The notes beneath the pieces were generated by a model. That model made no database searches. It worked only from the letters and a program-made list of their open reading frames with translations, and was not told the DNA's origin. This document shows, one piece after another, positions 42,650-53,874 of a stretch of DNA of 64,000 nucleotides. Location of the stretch: the NCBI GenBank assembly GCA_963585895.1, contig OY757934.1:43893513-43957512 (forward strand), written 5' to 3'. Made by a program: the position numbers and the translations under genes. Position 1 is the first letter of the stretch. The number at the start of each line of letters is the position of its first letter. This DNA is from Sepioteuthis lessoniana (lineage: Eukaryota > Mollusca > Cephalopoda > Myopsida > Loliginidae).

Positions 42650-43630
42650 CTATAGAATACACCGATAGCATCTCTGCAACGAGTGTCTTGGATGTGATGC
42701 TAAGCAATCTGATGGTGAGGCTCCAATAATGGAGCTTTGTGGAATGCGGGGTACCCCTTTATTTCCTTTGCTCCCAGGTCCACTCTGATCAGAAGTAGTA
42801 GCACTTGATAGGTTCCTATCTGTGGGTCAAATAGAACTGTTTGACATTTAACTGTGTGTAAACAAATGACTTATGTTAAATTGAATTGTTAGTGTTACAT
42901 AACAATATTTGGAACCATCTAGTTGTGTGCAAACAAATGAGTAATGTTAAATAGAATCATAAGTGTTAGATAACAATACTTGAAACAATTTAAACCATTT
43001 GTAGAAACAAAAGCAAAATTGAAGGGTAAAATTAGTTCTAACTTATTTAAAAATCAAATTACCAACAAACTATAAACTTATAAATTATGTATGTCTATCA
43101 ATTTAACTGTGTGTAAACAAATGTTTAATAGTAAATAGATTTTTTCGTGTTAGAAATACTTGAAACTATTTAACTATGTGCAAAGAATGAGCTTCGGCTC
43201 GTTCAAAATATTATCGACAAAATGTGTTTACCATATTTACCCAACCCCTCCGTTCGGGCAGGATATGACACAAGGTCAATTTTTAAGCGGAGTTTAACAG
43301 GTTGGAACTCTGAGTTTTCCTTCTCCTAGACTAGTTGCCTAACCAAGGCTGAAGAACCTAGTCTGCCCTACTATTTACCCATAGCTGGAGGGAGAATAAT
43401 TGGATTCATACCTTTCCCAGGGGTATTAGTGCTATGTGAAATGCAATCAGTCTCGTTCAGGATTTGAACTCGTGTCGCCGTGTCCATTTCCCTTGACGAT
43501 AACCATTACACCACAGCACCTCAAAAATGTGTTTACAAATCATATATATTTAATATATATGTATAAAAAGGATTCGTCATTAAATAACCAACAACGATTG
43601 ATATGCCATAAAACCAAATCAAACCTAAAC
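42650..43630 (+). mobile_element. Element A, long copy with SINE C inside
   Basis: 5' module from AGAATACACCGATAGCATC, then five or more internal repeats of the ACTGTGTGCAAACAAATG type, SINE C at 43232-43523, and the tail CATTAAATAACCAACAACG ... ACCAAATCAAACC. Confidence 0.8.
43232..43523 (-). mobile_element. SINE C, full-length, 13-bp target-site duplication
   Basis: AAAATGTGTTTAC is exact at 43219-43231 and 43524-43536. All SINE C parts are present. It sits in the internal repeats of element A, so it is younger than that A copy. Confidence 0.9.
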
Positions 43631-44304
43631 AAACCAATGATGATATTCTGTTAAAATCTATCAACCAACTAATCAATCAAATCCTCCTCTGATTTCATTT
43701 TTTTAATAGCTAAACGGTTCGCCGTTTAGTTTTTAAGATACATTTTTTATTCAATCGATATTTTCAATTTTTCAACCATGCTATCGATTGGATAAAGATT
43801 AACCAATCAGTATTCATTTTTATGTTCATTGCTGGGATTACTGTTAGCGCTAACCAACTTTGATACATCTTCTACCAAAGATAATTTTCAACGTCTTTTT
43901 TTTATTTAACTTTTTTTTCTTTTCTTTTTTTCTTAATTACTGGAACATTTTGATTATTGGAACATTAAAAGTCCGGAAATGAAATTAGGTGACATCTCGT
44001 GGGATGCATGGCCGCCATTTATGATTATGTCAAAGGACAAAACAAAGCAACAAAAAATATATGAGGAATATCTTTCCATTTGAGATACTGACAATGATGA
44101 TTGTGATAGTGTTGTTGCAACTCAGATTTGTAATTCCCAAACATTGGAATAGCTATTTAAAAAGGTTTGCTTAGTTTTAACACAAAGCCAGAATATAGTA
44201 AGAATTAGTTGGTTAATTGATTGGTTGGTTAGTTGTTTTGTTTTACGGCATATCAACCCTTTTCGGGACATTTAATTCTAAATCAAGTCATTTTGATAAA
44301 AACT
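43631..44304. other. AT-rich DNA with a family-K head
   Basis: 44235-44300 has TTTTACGGCATATCAACCC and ATTTAATTCTAAATC, a K/A-type tail in reverse. The rest is unassigned. Confidence 0.4.
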
Positions 44305-44590
44305 TTGTTTTAGTTTAGTTTTATGGCATATCAACCATTGCAGGTTATTTAATGCCAAATCCATTTTTATACAAAAAAGTAAAAGTAAAGTTGGCAACTT
44401 TTATCGAGGGTGACCCGATGGCTCCCTTTTCAATAGCTACTACACCGAGGTGTAGTAAAGGACGCCACTCCATTCCCTGGATTGCTCCACAACCAGTTCT
44501 ATTTCAGAAAATTCAGTTTAGCATAGATTAACAGTTTAAAGGTCAAAAACAGTTTTATTTCACACTTCTCAGTTTATTATTTGTATTTGA
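44305..44590 (-). mobile_element. Element A fragment with SINE D inside
   Basis: TTATGGCATATCAACCATTG to TTATACAAAA, SINE D, then internal-repeat words TTTCAGAAAATTCAGTTTAGC. Confidence 0.65.
44388..44492 (-). mobile_element. SINE D, strongly 5'-truncated
   Basis: Only the last ~105 bp of D is present (GTAAAGTTGGCAAC to GGATTGCTCCAC), flanked by element A sequence on both sides. Confidence 0.7.
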
Positions 44591-44614
44591 TTAGAATACT
44601 TAAGTTATATGAAA

Positions 44615-45135
44615 GATTGCCCAGTCGGCTGGGGCTGTAGAATACACTGACTGCATCTCGGCAGAGGTGTAAGACTCCCTCAACGAATGTCCTGTATATG
44701 ACACTATGTTGAGGCTTCAGTAATGCTGGAGCTTTGGGGAATGCGGAGTACCTCTTCATTGCCATCACTCCCAGGTCCACTCTGGTCCAGAGAGGTAGCA
44801 CCTGATAGGGTCCTATCTATGAGTTAAATAGAACTAAACTGCGTACTTATGCTAAGCTGAATTATTTGAAATGGAACTGTTTGATCATTCAACTGTGTGT
44901 AAATAAATGACTGATGTTTAATTGAATTGTTAATGATACATAGCAATACTTGGAACCATTTAACTTTGATGACTTAATTTAATATTTTGTAATAGAACTG
45001 TATTTGACATTTAAACTGTGTACTAATGCTTAACTGAATTGTTTGAAATAGAACTGTTTATATGTATCAAAATGGATTTGGCATTAAATAACCTATAATG
45101 GTTGATGGGCCATAAAACCAAACCAAAATAAACCA
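44615..45135 (+). mobile_element. Element A, complete
   Basis: GATTGCCCAGTCGGCTGGGG 5' end, conserved module, about three internal repeats, GGATTTGGCATTAAATAACC tail and (AAACC)n. It stands tail-away from the inverted A fragment at 44305. Confidence 0.85.
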
Positions 45136-45518
45136 AGCTTGAAGTTATATAAACGCGTTCAAATTATTTGTATTAGATAGGAACATTTAATATATAACCG
45201 TGTGAAAAAACTGTTAAGAAACAAAACAAAAAAATGTGAATATGAACGCATTTCCCTAACCGGTAGTTATGAAATAACTCTTGGTGATTTTTCTTACCAT
45301 TAAAATCAATCAATCAATCAATCAATCGATGATTTGCGAGAGAAGTTACCAATCTATTAAGTCACGACAGAGCACCGTACGCAAGATTGTAATGCTTGGT
45401 ATTTTCTTACAGTTTTGTCTTGAAGCTAATAAAATCCGTCTTTTTATTAGTTGTTTGATAACAGTCACATCGTTAGAACGATGATCTATGTCCTTCTGTT
45501 GATGATGACGATGATGAC

Positions 45519-45558
<40 letters not shown>

Positions 45559-46009
45559 GTTATTAGCTGTGTTGGTATCACTAATTATCCTTGAATGAAG
45601 AAAAGGAACTGTCTGACTTTCTATTTATAAAGTTGATAATATCCGTTCGCTTCTGCTGCTGTTGCTGATGATGATGATGATGAAGATGATGATGATGATG
45701 ATGAGGAGGAGGAGGAGGAGGAGAAGGAGAAGGATTTGAAGGATAATTGAATGATGCTAATGATGATGTCAATCATGAAGAGGGTGGCGGTGGTAATTGT
45801 GAATATGTTAGTATTACTAATCATCAAAATTATAATAGTTGATTGGTTATTATCGTATATGTGTATCAAAAGCATCTACGTTTCTAACAGACTTTCATTT
45901 GAGTTACTGATAACGGCATGTCAACTCGTTTTGGACTGTTTTATTTCTAAAAGTTAAAGAATCGCGTTCATTGTAAATTTATATGAATACTTTCTGTTTA
46001 TTTGTTTTC
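45136..46009. other. Unassigned DNA with (GAT)n tracts
   Basis: (ATG/GAT)n runs at 45502-45557 and 45665-45725; open frames of His/Ser or Asp repeats come from them. 45905-45960 has ACGGCATGTCAACTCG (family K). (GAT)n may mark old LINE-J tails. Confidence 0.5.
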
Positions 46010-46200
46010 TATCAAATTCTAATGATTTATGCACAATTATATGGTTTCAAGTTGTCCTATCAAATTCTAATAATCTATGTACAATTATATACATTCAAGT
46101 AGTCCTATTAAATTCTAATAATTTATGCACAATTATATGGTTTCAAGTTGTCCTATCAAATTCTAATGATTTATGCACAATTATATGGTTTTAAATAACC
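46010..46200. repeat. 48-bp tandem repeat, 4 units
   Basis: CAAATTCTAATGATTTATGC begins each unit, followed by ACAATTATATGGTTTCAAG and TTGTCCTAT. The words resemble the internal repeats of element A in reverse, and an A module follows at 46550. Confidence 0.8.
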
Positions 46201-46765
46201 GTTTCTATTTAATAATAAACATTTATTTTCAAACAGTTATATGGTTTCAAGTAATCCTTAGTAAACAACTACTGCTTTCATTAACTTTTCTTAATATAAA
46301 TGAATGATTTAGATTTATATGGTATCATCTATTCCTATCAAATACAAACAATTTGTACACTGTTGTATGGTTTCCGATATTCCTATTAAAAATCTTTAAA
46401 GAAAGTATTTCTATTTAATAATTATTATTTGTTTGCTCACAGTTACTTGGTTTCAAGTAAGGAATAATAATTCTCAGTAAATATTTATAACTATTCTTAA
46501 TCCACATAATTTACAGTTCAGTTATATAGCATCAAGTTTTACTAATATGGATAACTTTTTAAATGGCTCTAATTGATCCATAGATGGGACCCTAGCAGGT
46601 ACTATCTTTCCGGATTAGGGTGGATCTGGGAATAATAGCAATGAGGGGGTATTCCACACTAGATTCTTACCGTCAGATGTAGTTTAGGATACCACATTAT
46701 TTGTTGATGTCTTACCTCTCTTTAAGGGATACAGTCACCATATTCTAATCAGAGGAGACTGATTT
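46201..46765 (-). mobile_element. Element A, old, with extended internal repeats
   Basis: Diverged internal repeats (TTTGCTCACAGTTACTTGG, GGTTTCAAGTAATCC) lead into the module CATAGATGGGACCCTAGCAGG ... ACAGTCACCATATTCTAATC. Confidence 0.6.
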
Positions 46766-46789
46766 AGACAATCTCTCCCTGTAATATAA

Positions 46790-47312
46790 TCGCCGAGAGA
46801 TTTCGTTTTATAAATCTTGCCTTTGGGTTTAGTTAAGCTGAGAACCTTTCGGCTCAGCACATGGGTTAGTTAGTTGCAAACTTGAGCACAGGTGTTGACG
46901 CGCACGCGGGGGGAGTGTCGTTCATAGATGTCAAAATAAAAATCCCACAGAAAGGTTGACCAGTGGATATGAATGACGTCATGCACCGGAAGCGCGCGCG
47001 GAGGATTTTGGGGATTTTTGAAAAAGTCAGTTGAGTTGAGAACTAGACACCGAACGAGAAGGGTTGACTTTCGGGGCTCGCAGAGGCCAGACTAATTTGC
47101 GCGCTACGGGCACCGCACGAGATGGGGGGGGGGGGCAGATGGAAAAGTTATCATAGAAAGATTGTGCATCTTTCTTCCTTATGTCGAAACCTTTAACTCA
47201 AAGGTAATAAAAGGTTTCTTACCTGAACTAAGAAATCGTTACGTGTTTTTCCTGTTTCGGGATTCCTATGTTCTATGTATATATGTTATGAACATTCTCT
47301 GTACGTTTCACA
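46790..47312 (+). mobile_element. Solo LTR of family G, copy 3
   Basis: TGTAATATAATCGCCGAGAG start, TTAGTTAAGCTGAGAACC, CRE at 46974-46981, GAACGAGAAGGGTTGAC, GGTAATAAAAGGTTTC polyadenylation region and TTTCACA end. 523 bp. Confidence 0.7.
46974..46981. promoter_or_regulatory. CRE-type palindrome in LTR-G copy 3
   Basis: TGACGTCA, followed by TGCACCGGAAGCG as in copy 1 (CGCACCGGAAGCG), so the neighbourhood is conserved too. Confidence 0.5.
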
Positions 47313-48139
47313 TATCCGGGTATCATGGGTATGTTACATTCCGATGAAAAGAAGGAATGAGACATACACAATTAATCATAGATTAAACGTTGTTTTTTAG
47401 GGGGTGGTAAATATATACACATTGCTAGCATAAATATTTATGCCCAGGGCCGGAAAAAAGAGTGCGAGGGAGAAGAGTGGTTTTCACTTGACTATCTTAC
47501 CCTGCGCAAAAAGGATTTATGACCCATTCATGTTTTTAAAATATTTTATTCATTTTCCAGTCCGCGCGGCGCTATCTGGTATTCGTGGTGGGTGGTTGTG
47601 TTTTCGCACTATAACACTTCGGCCTCAGGGGCCACTCCCAGGTCTTTGCTTCCTTGCAGGACTAAGTTTATTGCTTGGCGCCTGAGGCACCACAAAAGGG
47701 AAATGCCGACGGTGTCAATAATTTTTGGGCCTTCCGTGCATGAGTCTCGATTCGTGTCACGTCCCCACTATAAAACGACCTTGTGCCATATTCTGACACG
47801 GTGGGATGTCAGAATATGTCGTGTCCAGTCATACTTACCATTCACCACATTTTCTCTATGGGCTACCCTTTTTAAAATCTCCAGCGATGATCATGAATGA
47901 AAATCATTGACAAATATTTACAATTCTGATGTTTTGGGATTTGAAAAGGAAAAACATCAAAGAAAGAGAGAAAGCATCATATAACTTGGAGCAGGTTAGT
48001 AGGTCCCTCCCAAACTTCTGTTTTTCGGACACAGATTAAATGTTTCAGTTAATTTGGCGAGCTGATTTCGTTTAAATCATCTGTCTTCATTTATTTGTGT
48101 CCACAGCAACAGCCAGCGTCTGTTGGACCCCAGTAAAAA
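47313..48139. other. Unassigned, GC-richer island at 47440-47840
   Basis: This block has GTGTCAATAATTTTTGGGCC and repeated AGAATATGTCG/CAGAATATG words and overlapping open frames of 81 and 102 codons in different phases. GTGTCAATAA is shared with repeat L at 17.6 kb. I see no domain and treat it as an unknown repeat. Confidence 0.4.
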
Positions 48140-48526
48140 ATTGCCTTGTCGGCTGGGGCTGTAGAATATACCGACTGCCTCTCTTCAGAGGAATAAGACC
48201 CTCCCCCAAATGAGTGTCCTAGATATGACACTAAACAATCTGATTGTGAGGCTCCTGTAATATGGGACCTTTGGGGAATACGGAGTACCTCTTCATTGCC
48301 ATCGCTCCCAGGTCCACTCTGGTCCGGAGTGGTAGCACCTGATTAGGGTCCTATCTATGAGTTAAATAGAACTAAACCATGGTTTGAGTTTACTGCTTTT
48401 TATATTTAAACTGCGTACTTATGCTAAACTGAATTGCTCGAAATAGAACTGTTTTGATATCTAAACTGTTTACTTATGCTAAACCGAATTATCTGAAATA
48501 AAGCTTTTTTGACATTAACTCTGTGC
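48140..48526 (+). mobile_element. Element A, first of a tandem pair
   Basis: ATTGCCTTGTCGGCTGGGG 5' end, conserved module, two internal repeats, then the next A starts without a tail. Confidence 0.85.
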
Positions 48527-49175
48527 ATTGCCCAGTCGGCTGGGGCTGTAGAATACACCGACTGCACCTCTGCAGATGGGTACCCTCCCCCAACCAAGGA
48601 GTGTCTTGATATGACACTAAACAATCTAATAGTGAGGTTCCAGTAATGCTGAAGCTTTGGGGAATGCAGAGTACCTCTTCATTGCCATTGCTCCCTGGTC
48701 CACTCTGGCCTGGAATGGTTGCACCTGATAGGGCCCTATCTATGGGTTAAATAGAACTAAACTGCATACTTATGATAAACTGAATAAGAACTGTTGACTA
48801 AACTGAATAGATTTAAATAGAAATGTTTTTGAAAAGTGAACTGTACTTAAATTTAAACTGCGTGTCTATGCTAAACTGAATTGTTTGAAATTGAACTGCT
48901 TTTGACATTGAAACTCTACTTACACTAAACTGAATTGTTTGATATAGAACTGTTTTGACATTTAACTGTGTGTAAACAAAATCTATACTTATACTAAACT
49001 GAATGGACTGAATTGCTTGAAATAGAAATCTTTCTGACAATTAAACGGTGTACTAATGCTGAAATGATTTTTTTGCAATAGAACTGATTATTTTTTTTTA
49101 ATGGATTTGGCGTTAAATAACCTACAAAGGTTGATAAGCCATAAAACTCAACCAACCAACCAACCAACCAACCCA
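48527..49175 (+). mobile_element. Element A, second of a tandem pair, complete
   Basis: TTGCCCAGTCGGCTGGGGC, module, about six internal repeats (ACTAAACTGAATTGTTTGA words), then GGATTTGGCGTTAAATAACC, ATAAAACTC and (AACC)n. Confidence 0.88.
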
Positions 49176-49375
49176 GTAAAAAAGGAAACAAAGAACAATG
49201 TGTTTATTTTCTTTGTTATGATATTGATAGATGGATTTTAACGGCATGTCAACCTGTCTAAGATTATTTTATGCCCAGAGGTTAGAGAACTGCGTACCAT
49301 TGTAGGTTTATATGTATATTTTTTATATACTTTCTTTAAATTTTTTGCACAGCGATGTCAAGAAACGCATAATTT

Positions 49376-49912
49376 GGTTTGGTTTGTAGGTTTTTTTAAT
49401 GCTAAGTCCTGTTTATATATATGTATTAAATATATGATTTCTAAACACATTTTGTAGGTGACATTTTCTTTTTTGCACACAGTAAAATTATTTCAAGTTT
49501 TTTTTTTTTTTTATCTAACACAGATAATTCTATTTTCTTTTACTCATTTGTTTGCACACAGTTAAATGGTTTCAAGTTTGTTTTTTTTATCTAACACAGA
49601 TAATTCTATTTTCTTTTACTTATTTGTTTGCACACAGTTAAATGGTTTCAATTTTTTTTTATCTAACACAGATAATTCTATTTTCTTTTACTCATTTGTT
49701 TGCACACAGTTAAATGGTTTCAAGTAGTGCTATATAACAGTAATAATAAAACATCAATCATTATTTGCGCACAGTTTAAATGTCAAACATTTCTATTTGA
49801 CCTATTGATCAGGTGCTACCACTTCAGGTCAGAGTGGACCTGAGAGCAATGGTAATGAAGGAGGAGGGTCTTACTCTTCTGCAGTTGGTGTATTCTACAA
49901 CTGGGCAGAAAT
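49376..49912 (-). mobile_element. Element A with enlarged internal array
   Basis: (GGTTT)n and GCTAAGTCCTG on the left, internal array 49500-49735, module remnant (GGTGCTACCACTTCAGG ... TTGGTGTATTCTACAAC) and end CTGGGCA directly against LINE-J. Confidence 0.75.
49500..49735. repeat. 72-76 bp tandem repeat inside element A, 3 units
   Basis: ATCTAACACAGATAATTC at 49513, 49589 and 49661, each followed by TTTTACTCATTTGTTTGC and ACACAGTTAAATGG. This is a local expansion of element A's internal repeats. Confidence 0.85.
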
Positions 49913-50150
49913 ACGCATAGGTAAGGCATAGACTGCCATTGACAATTTAACTATCATATGAAAATCTGATCTCTCTGATAAAATTAAGCGGGAAATCTCC
50001 CAAACTTTAGCCGTGTCATTACACTTGTATGGGTGCACCACGTGGACGTTAACGAAATATCTGGAGAAAAAGCTACATGGGGACTATTCTAGGATGCTGT
50101 GTGCTGGAAACAGCACCCTAAAAAAAGCAGCTGTACAGCCTATCTCTTCC
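49913..50150 (+). mobile_element. LINE-J coding fragment
   Basis: + text EIRIGKA-TAIDNL-type, REISQTLAVSLHLYGCTTWT and LEKKLHGDYSRML, then AVQPISS where the LTR interrupts. The J frame resumes at 50727. Confidence 0.7.
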
Positions 50151-50726
50151 TGTTGTATATTACATAAAGATATCAATCACAACAATAATACAAATACATA
50201 TACAAATACAGGCAGACTCTTTCATTTCAGACACGAACGGGTTTATTAATTACTGGCTTCGGTTCATAGCGACACGAGGAAAGAGACACAATTCTTAAAA
50301 GCTTATGCTCACCATACTATGCTGACCCCACCCCAACGCTCAGCACATCTTTTGACGTTTAAAAGCACAATTTATCTCTGCCGGTCGAGATCGGAAAAAC
50401 TCAACCGCATGCCTCAACGGTCGAATCTCCAACTCTATCTTTCAACGGTCGAATGCCCAACTGACATCTTTTCAAAATTCTCACATTCTCAAGACCATCT
50501 CTTCTGGGCATGACGTCATCCACACTCCAGCCCCATTTCCTGTTTGGGGGTTTATTATGACAAACGGTGATTGTTATATCCTTGGCACACGAGCGTAAAA
50601 CTGCACCAAATCACTATGTACCTGGACTAAGAGACTCGAATAGTTCAAAGCCTTACCAAACTGAATGATGAAATATAATTGACGAAAAATGATTAATATA
50701 AAAAATCATTCCTTAATTGTATAACA
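50151..50726 (-). mobile_element. Solo LTR nested in LINE-J
   Basis: Ends TGTTGTATA...TATAACA are near-perfect inverted repeats, and the LINE-J text is continuous across it (...LPPISQTIQVR). It contains GGGTTTATTATGACAAAC and a TGACGTCA at 50511-50518. A target duplication is not clear. Strand is a guess from base composition. Confidence 0.65.
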
Positions 50727-50856
50727 CTCCGATCTCCCAAACCATCCAAGTAAGATAAACAAAGCATGCTGTGTATTGCTAGAGAAATAAAGACGAATTC
50801 ATAAGCGACGTTCTTCTATGGACTCCTGCACATGTGATGGCTGACCAGCTTACATT
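50727..50856 (+). mobile_element. LINE-J continuation
   Basis: PISQTIQVR, KHAVYC (HAGHCW in better copies), DEFISDVLLWTPAHV. Interrupted by the SINE pair at 50857. Confidence 0.65.
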
Positions 50857-51140
50857 TAGTGGAGGTGCCCGTGGTGTAGTCGTTATTGCCGTTGGAAATG
50901 AACACGGCGATACGAGTTCAAATCCTGGACGATACTGATTGCATTTCACATAGCACTAATACCCTTGGGAAAGGTATGAATCCGGTTATTCTCCCTCCAG
51001 CTATGGGTAAATAGTAGGATAGACTAGGTTCTTCAGCCTTGGTGAGGCAACTAGTCTAGGAGAAGGAAAACTCTGAATTCAAACCTATTGAACTCCGCCT
51101 AAAAATTGACCTTGTGTCATATCCTGCCCGAGCGGAGGGG
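50857..51140 (+). mobile_element. SINE C, first of a fused pair
   Basis: GGAGGTGCCCGTGGTGTAGTC head, box B GAGTTCAAATCC, full centre and tail to CCCGAGCGGAGGGG. The pair as a whole is flanked by the 13-bp duplication ACCAGCTTACATT (50844-50856 and 51438-51450). Confidence 0.9.
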
Positions 51141-51437
51141 AAAGCAGGTGTCCTCGTGTTGTAATGGTTAAAGCGATGAACTGCGGAATCGTAGTACGCG
51201 AGTTCGTACTCCAGTCGCGCTATTACGTTCACTTTCGGGCAAATACCCTTGGGAAAGGTATGAACTCCCTTATTCTCCCTCCAGCTATGGGTAAATAGTA
51301 GGACGGACTAGGTTCTTCAGCCTTGAAGAGGCAACTAGTCTAGGAGAAGGAAAACTCTGAATTCAAAACCTGTTAAACTCCGCTTAAAAATTGACCTTGT
51401 GTCATATCCTGCCCGAGCGGAGGGGTTGGTAAATAGT
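51141..51437 (+). mobile_element. Chimeric SINE: B head, C tail
   Basis: TGTTGTAATGGTTAAAGCG and GAGTTCGTACTCCAG then GCGCTATTACGTTCACTTTC are SINE B; after the shared AATACCCTTGGGAAAGG centre the body follows SINE C to CCGAGCGGAGGGG. The switch falls within the common central domain. Confidence 0.85.
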
Positions 51438-51450
51438 ACCAGCTTACATT

Positions 51451-51654
51451 AACTAGGTCTGTTTCCAGGCCGAAAAATTATGCCGACATATTGTAGTATG
51501 GGTCATATTATACTGTTGTGCTGTTTTTAAGGTTTGTTAAATTTTTTTAAAATTATGGTGTTGTGAGCCTGATCGCCGATTGAAATCGACGTCCAGAAAG
51601 AGGGAATTTTAAAAAGTTTTTCCGACCAAAAACCGAAGTAAAAATTCCAGCAAC
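51451..51654. other. Unassigned DNA after the SINE pair
   Basis: No clear LINE-J text continues here, although the target duplication proves it is the old flank. Confidence 0.4.
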
Positions 51655-51787
51655 CAAAGAACTAAACTGTGTACTTATGGTTAATCTAGTAGTTTGAAAT
51701 AGAACTGTTTCTACGAATCAAAATGGATTTGGCATTAAATAGCCCACAATGGTTAATATGCCATAAAACCAAACCAAACCAAACCCA
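51655..51787 (+). mobile_element. Element A 3' fragment
   Basis: One internal repeat (TAAACTGTGTACTTATGG), then TGGATTTGGCATTAAATAGC, ATGCCATAAAACC and (AAACC)n. 5'-truncated. Confidence 0.75.
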
Positions 51788-52264
51788 AGTATATACAGTA
51801 ATAGAAAATATTTTTTATTTTGTTTCGAATTATATATCAATAATGAAAACCAAATGCATTTAAAAGTACTAAAGATAGAAAATACTGTTGAAACATTGTC
51901 AGCAAAAATACAAATGACAGTATACTGTTTTCATAAACAAATATTTGTATGCAGACGTGAATTTCAAAATTTCCGAGTGACTCGTATTTTACTAAAAACA
52001 ATCTTTCCAAGTTTCGTGATGAGAATTGATTTCATTACTTACTGTTGCTTACTCCCTGAGGCCCCTAACATGATATAATAGCGAGCTAGGCTACCATTAA
52101 GTTAGATTCTTACTAGGTGTTCTATACTGTCCTAAGCTAAACAAAGTTTTATAAATGACAAGACTTACGGTCAAGTTACACTGCAGCTACGAGTTCTCGT
52201 CAAATCTTTAAAGGTAAGACAACGATGCGCCTGTTCAGTAGTTAGATGAGGGACCATTTATATA
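51788..52264. other. AT-rich DNA, nothing recognised
   Basis: A 74-codon open + frame at 51854-52078 lacks a domain. Confidence 0.4.
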
Positions 52265-52548
52265 TTTATCTAATCCCTCCGTCATAGACACAAAGTTAAT
52301 TTTTAGCGGAATAAAGCTGGTTTGAAATCAGTTTTTTCTCCTAGACTGGTTGCCTAACCATGGCTGAAGAACCCAGTTTACTCTACTATCTGTTCATAAC
52401 TGGAAGTGGAACACATGGATTTATGCCTTTACAATAAACATTAACATGAAGGGAAACGCAAACAGGTTATCCAGGGGTTTTTTTTTAACTCGGTCTACTG
52501 ATTTCATTTCGTACGACGATAACCGTTACACTAAGCGCGCATCCTAAG
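52265..52548 (-). mobile_element. SINE C, old diverged copy
   Basis: CTAATCCCTCCGTCATAG, TTTTTAGCGGAATAAAGC, CTCCTAGACTGGTTGCC and ATAACCGTTACACTAAGC mark it; the centre is scrambled. Confidence 0.65.
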
Positions 52549-52757
52549 AGTGACCATTTAGGAACACCAGCTACAGTAAGCAAACTGGAATCTGTGTATC
52601 AAACTAAGTACAACTTAAAACACCTGGCCACCTCGCGTGATTCAATGACGAGCAAGCTACACTAGCAAACTATTATTAGTGGGTTCGATTCTCACTGGAT
52701 GCTCCATACATTCGGCCTCGTGCCACAACTAAATAAAACTTAGCGAATAACTATAAC

Positions 52758-52992
52758 CATATTTACCCAACCCCTCCGCTCGGGCAGGATATGACACAAG
52801 GTCAATTTTTAAGCGGAGTTTAACAGGTTGGAAATCAGAGTTTTCCTTCTCCTAGACTAACTGCCTCTCCAAGGCTGAAGAACCCAGTCTGCCCTACTAT
52901 TTACCCATAGCTGGAGGGAGAATAATTGGATCCATACTTTTCCCAAGGCTATTAGTGCTATGTGAAATGCAATCAGTCTCATCTAGGATTTG
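52758..52992 (-). mobile_element. SINE C, 5'-truncated, 12-bp target-site duplication
   Basis: The copy stops within box B (GGATTTG on +), yet exact AATAACTATAAC duplications flank it at 52746-52757 and 52993-53004. So truncation happened during insertion, as in LINE-driven target-primed reverse transcription. Confidence 0.92.
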
Positions 52993-53004
52993 AATAACTA
53001 TAAC

Positions 53005-53629
53005 GATTAGCAAGTTAAGCTAGCAGACCATTGTTAATGGGCTCTATTTATCACCAGGTGCTCCATACTTCTGGCCTTGTGCCAAGCTAAGTTAATTTTT
53101 GTAAATGACTATTGCTTTTTATCCTGTGGGCATCAAGTGCATCATTTGCGTTTGTTGCTCGTTAATAATGATTCGAAAATGTTGTGGCATATATTACTGG
53201 AATCAGTTCCAATTCAATTAGTCACTTTTTTAAAAAAAGTGTTGGTAATTAGTGGCTATAAGAGAGAGAAAAATGCTGATTTTAATTTAAAGCCATTCAT
53301 GAGTAAAATTGGGTTTGATTTATACCTGACCAAAATCCAAATTTTGGCATTTCTGTCTTAAAATATAGACCATCTTTCTTGGCTTAAAATCTGTTTAATG
53401 ACCATTCCTTACTTCAAGCATCTTCTGGTACATCTTGAGACACATGAACCTAAATGTAGAATTACAAAATCATTTACTAAATTCATTTTATTATTTACGA
53501 AGCTTTGATTAGTTTGGCACTTGGGACTTAGATTGTTTATTTTATCTGCTTTTAGTTGTTTTTTTAGAGTACTGCTTCTAGGATTTGCTCAAAACAGCCT
53601 GCAGCACGACTACTTACCTCCCATCTCAC
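53005..53629. other. AT-rich DNA, nothing recognised
   Basis: A 94-codon + open frame (53077-53361) has no domain. Confidence 0.4.
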
Positions 53630-53862
53630 AAGCCATGATGAAGAACAAGTTGTGCTGGGCTTTGCAAGCGAAATAAGGAAGAGCACTTAAGTGACGTTCT
53701 CCTGTGGACTCCTACACATGTACACACCAGTGGTGGCCTCCCAGCAAAAACTTACATTCACCAGCTCTTTGTGAACACTAGGTGCCGTCTAGAGGGCCTA
53801 CCAAGAGCGTTGGCAAGATTCAAAGAAATACAGGCTGTTGTCACGCCTTAATGATGATGATG
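53630..53862 (+). mobile_element. LINE-J 3' end
   Basis: SDVLLWTPTHVHTSGGLPAK-like text in shifted frames, TYIHQLFVNTRCRLEGLPRAL and a (GAT)n tail. Confidence 0.7.
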
Positions 53863-53874
53863 ACTATGTTTATT

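Noticed and set aside
43320-43350. CTGAAGA in SINE C as hammerhead core
   Set aside because: No GAAA strand or helix II partner follows; it is just part of the SINE C body.
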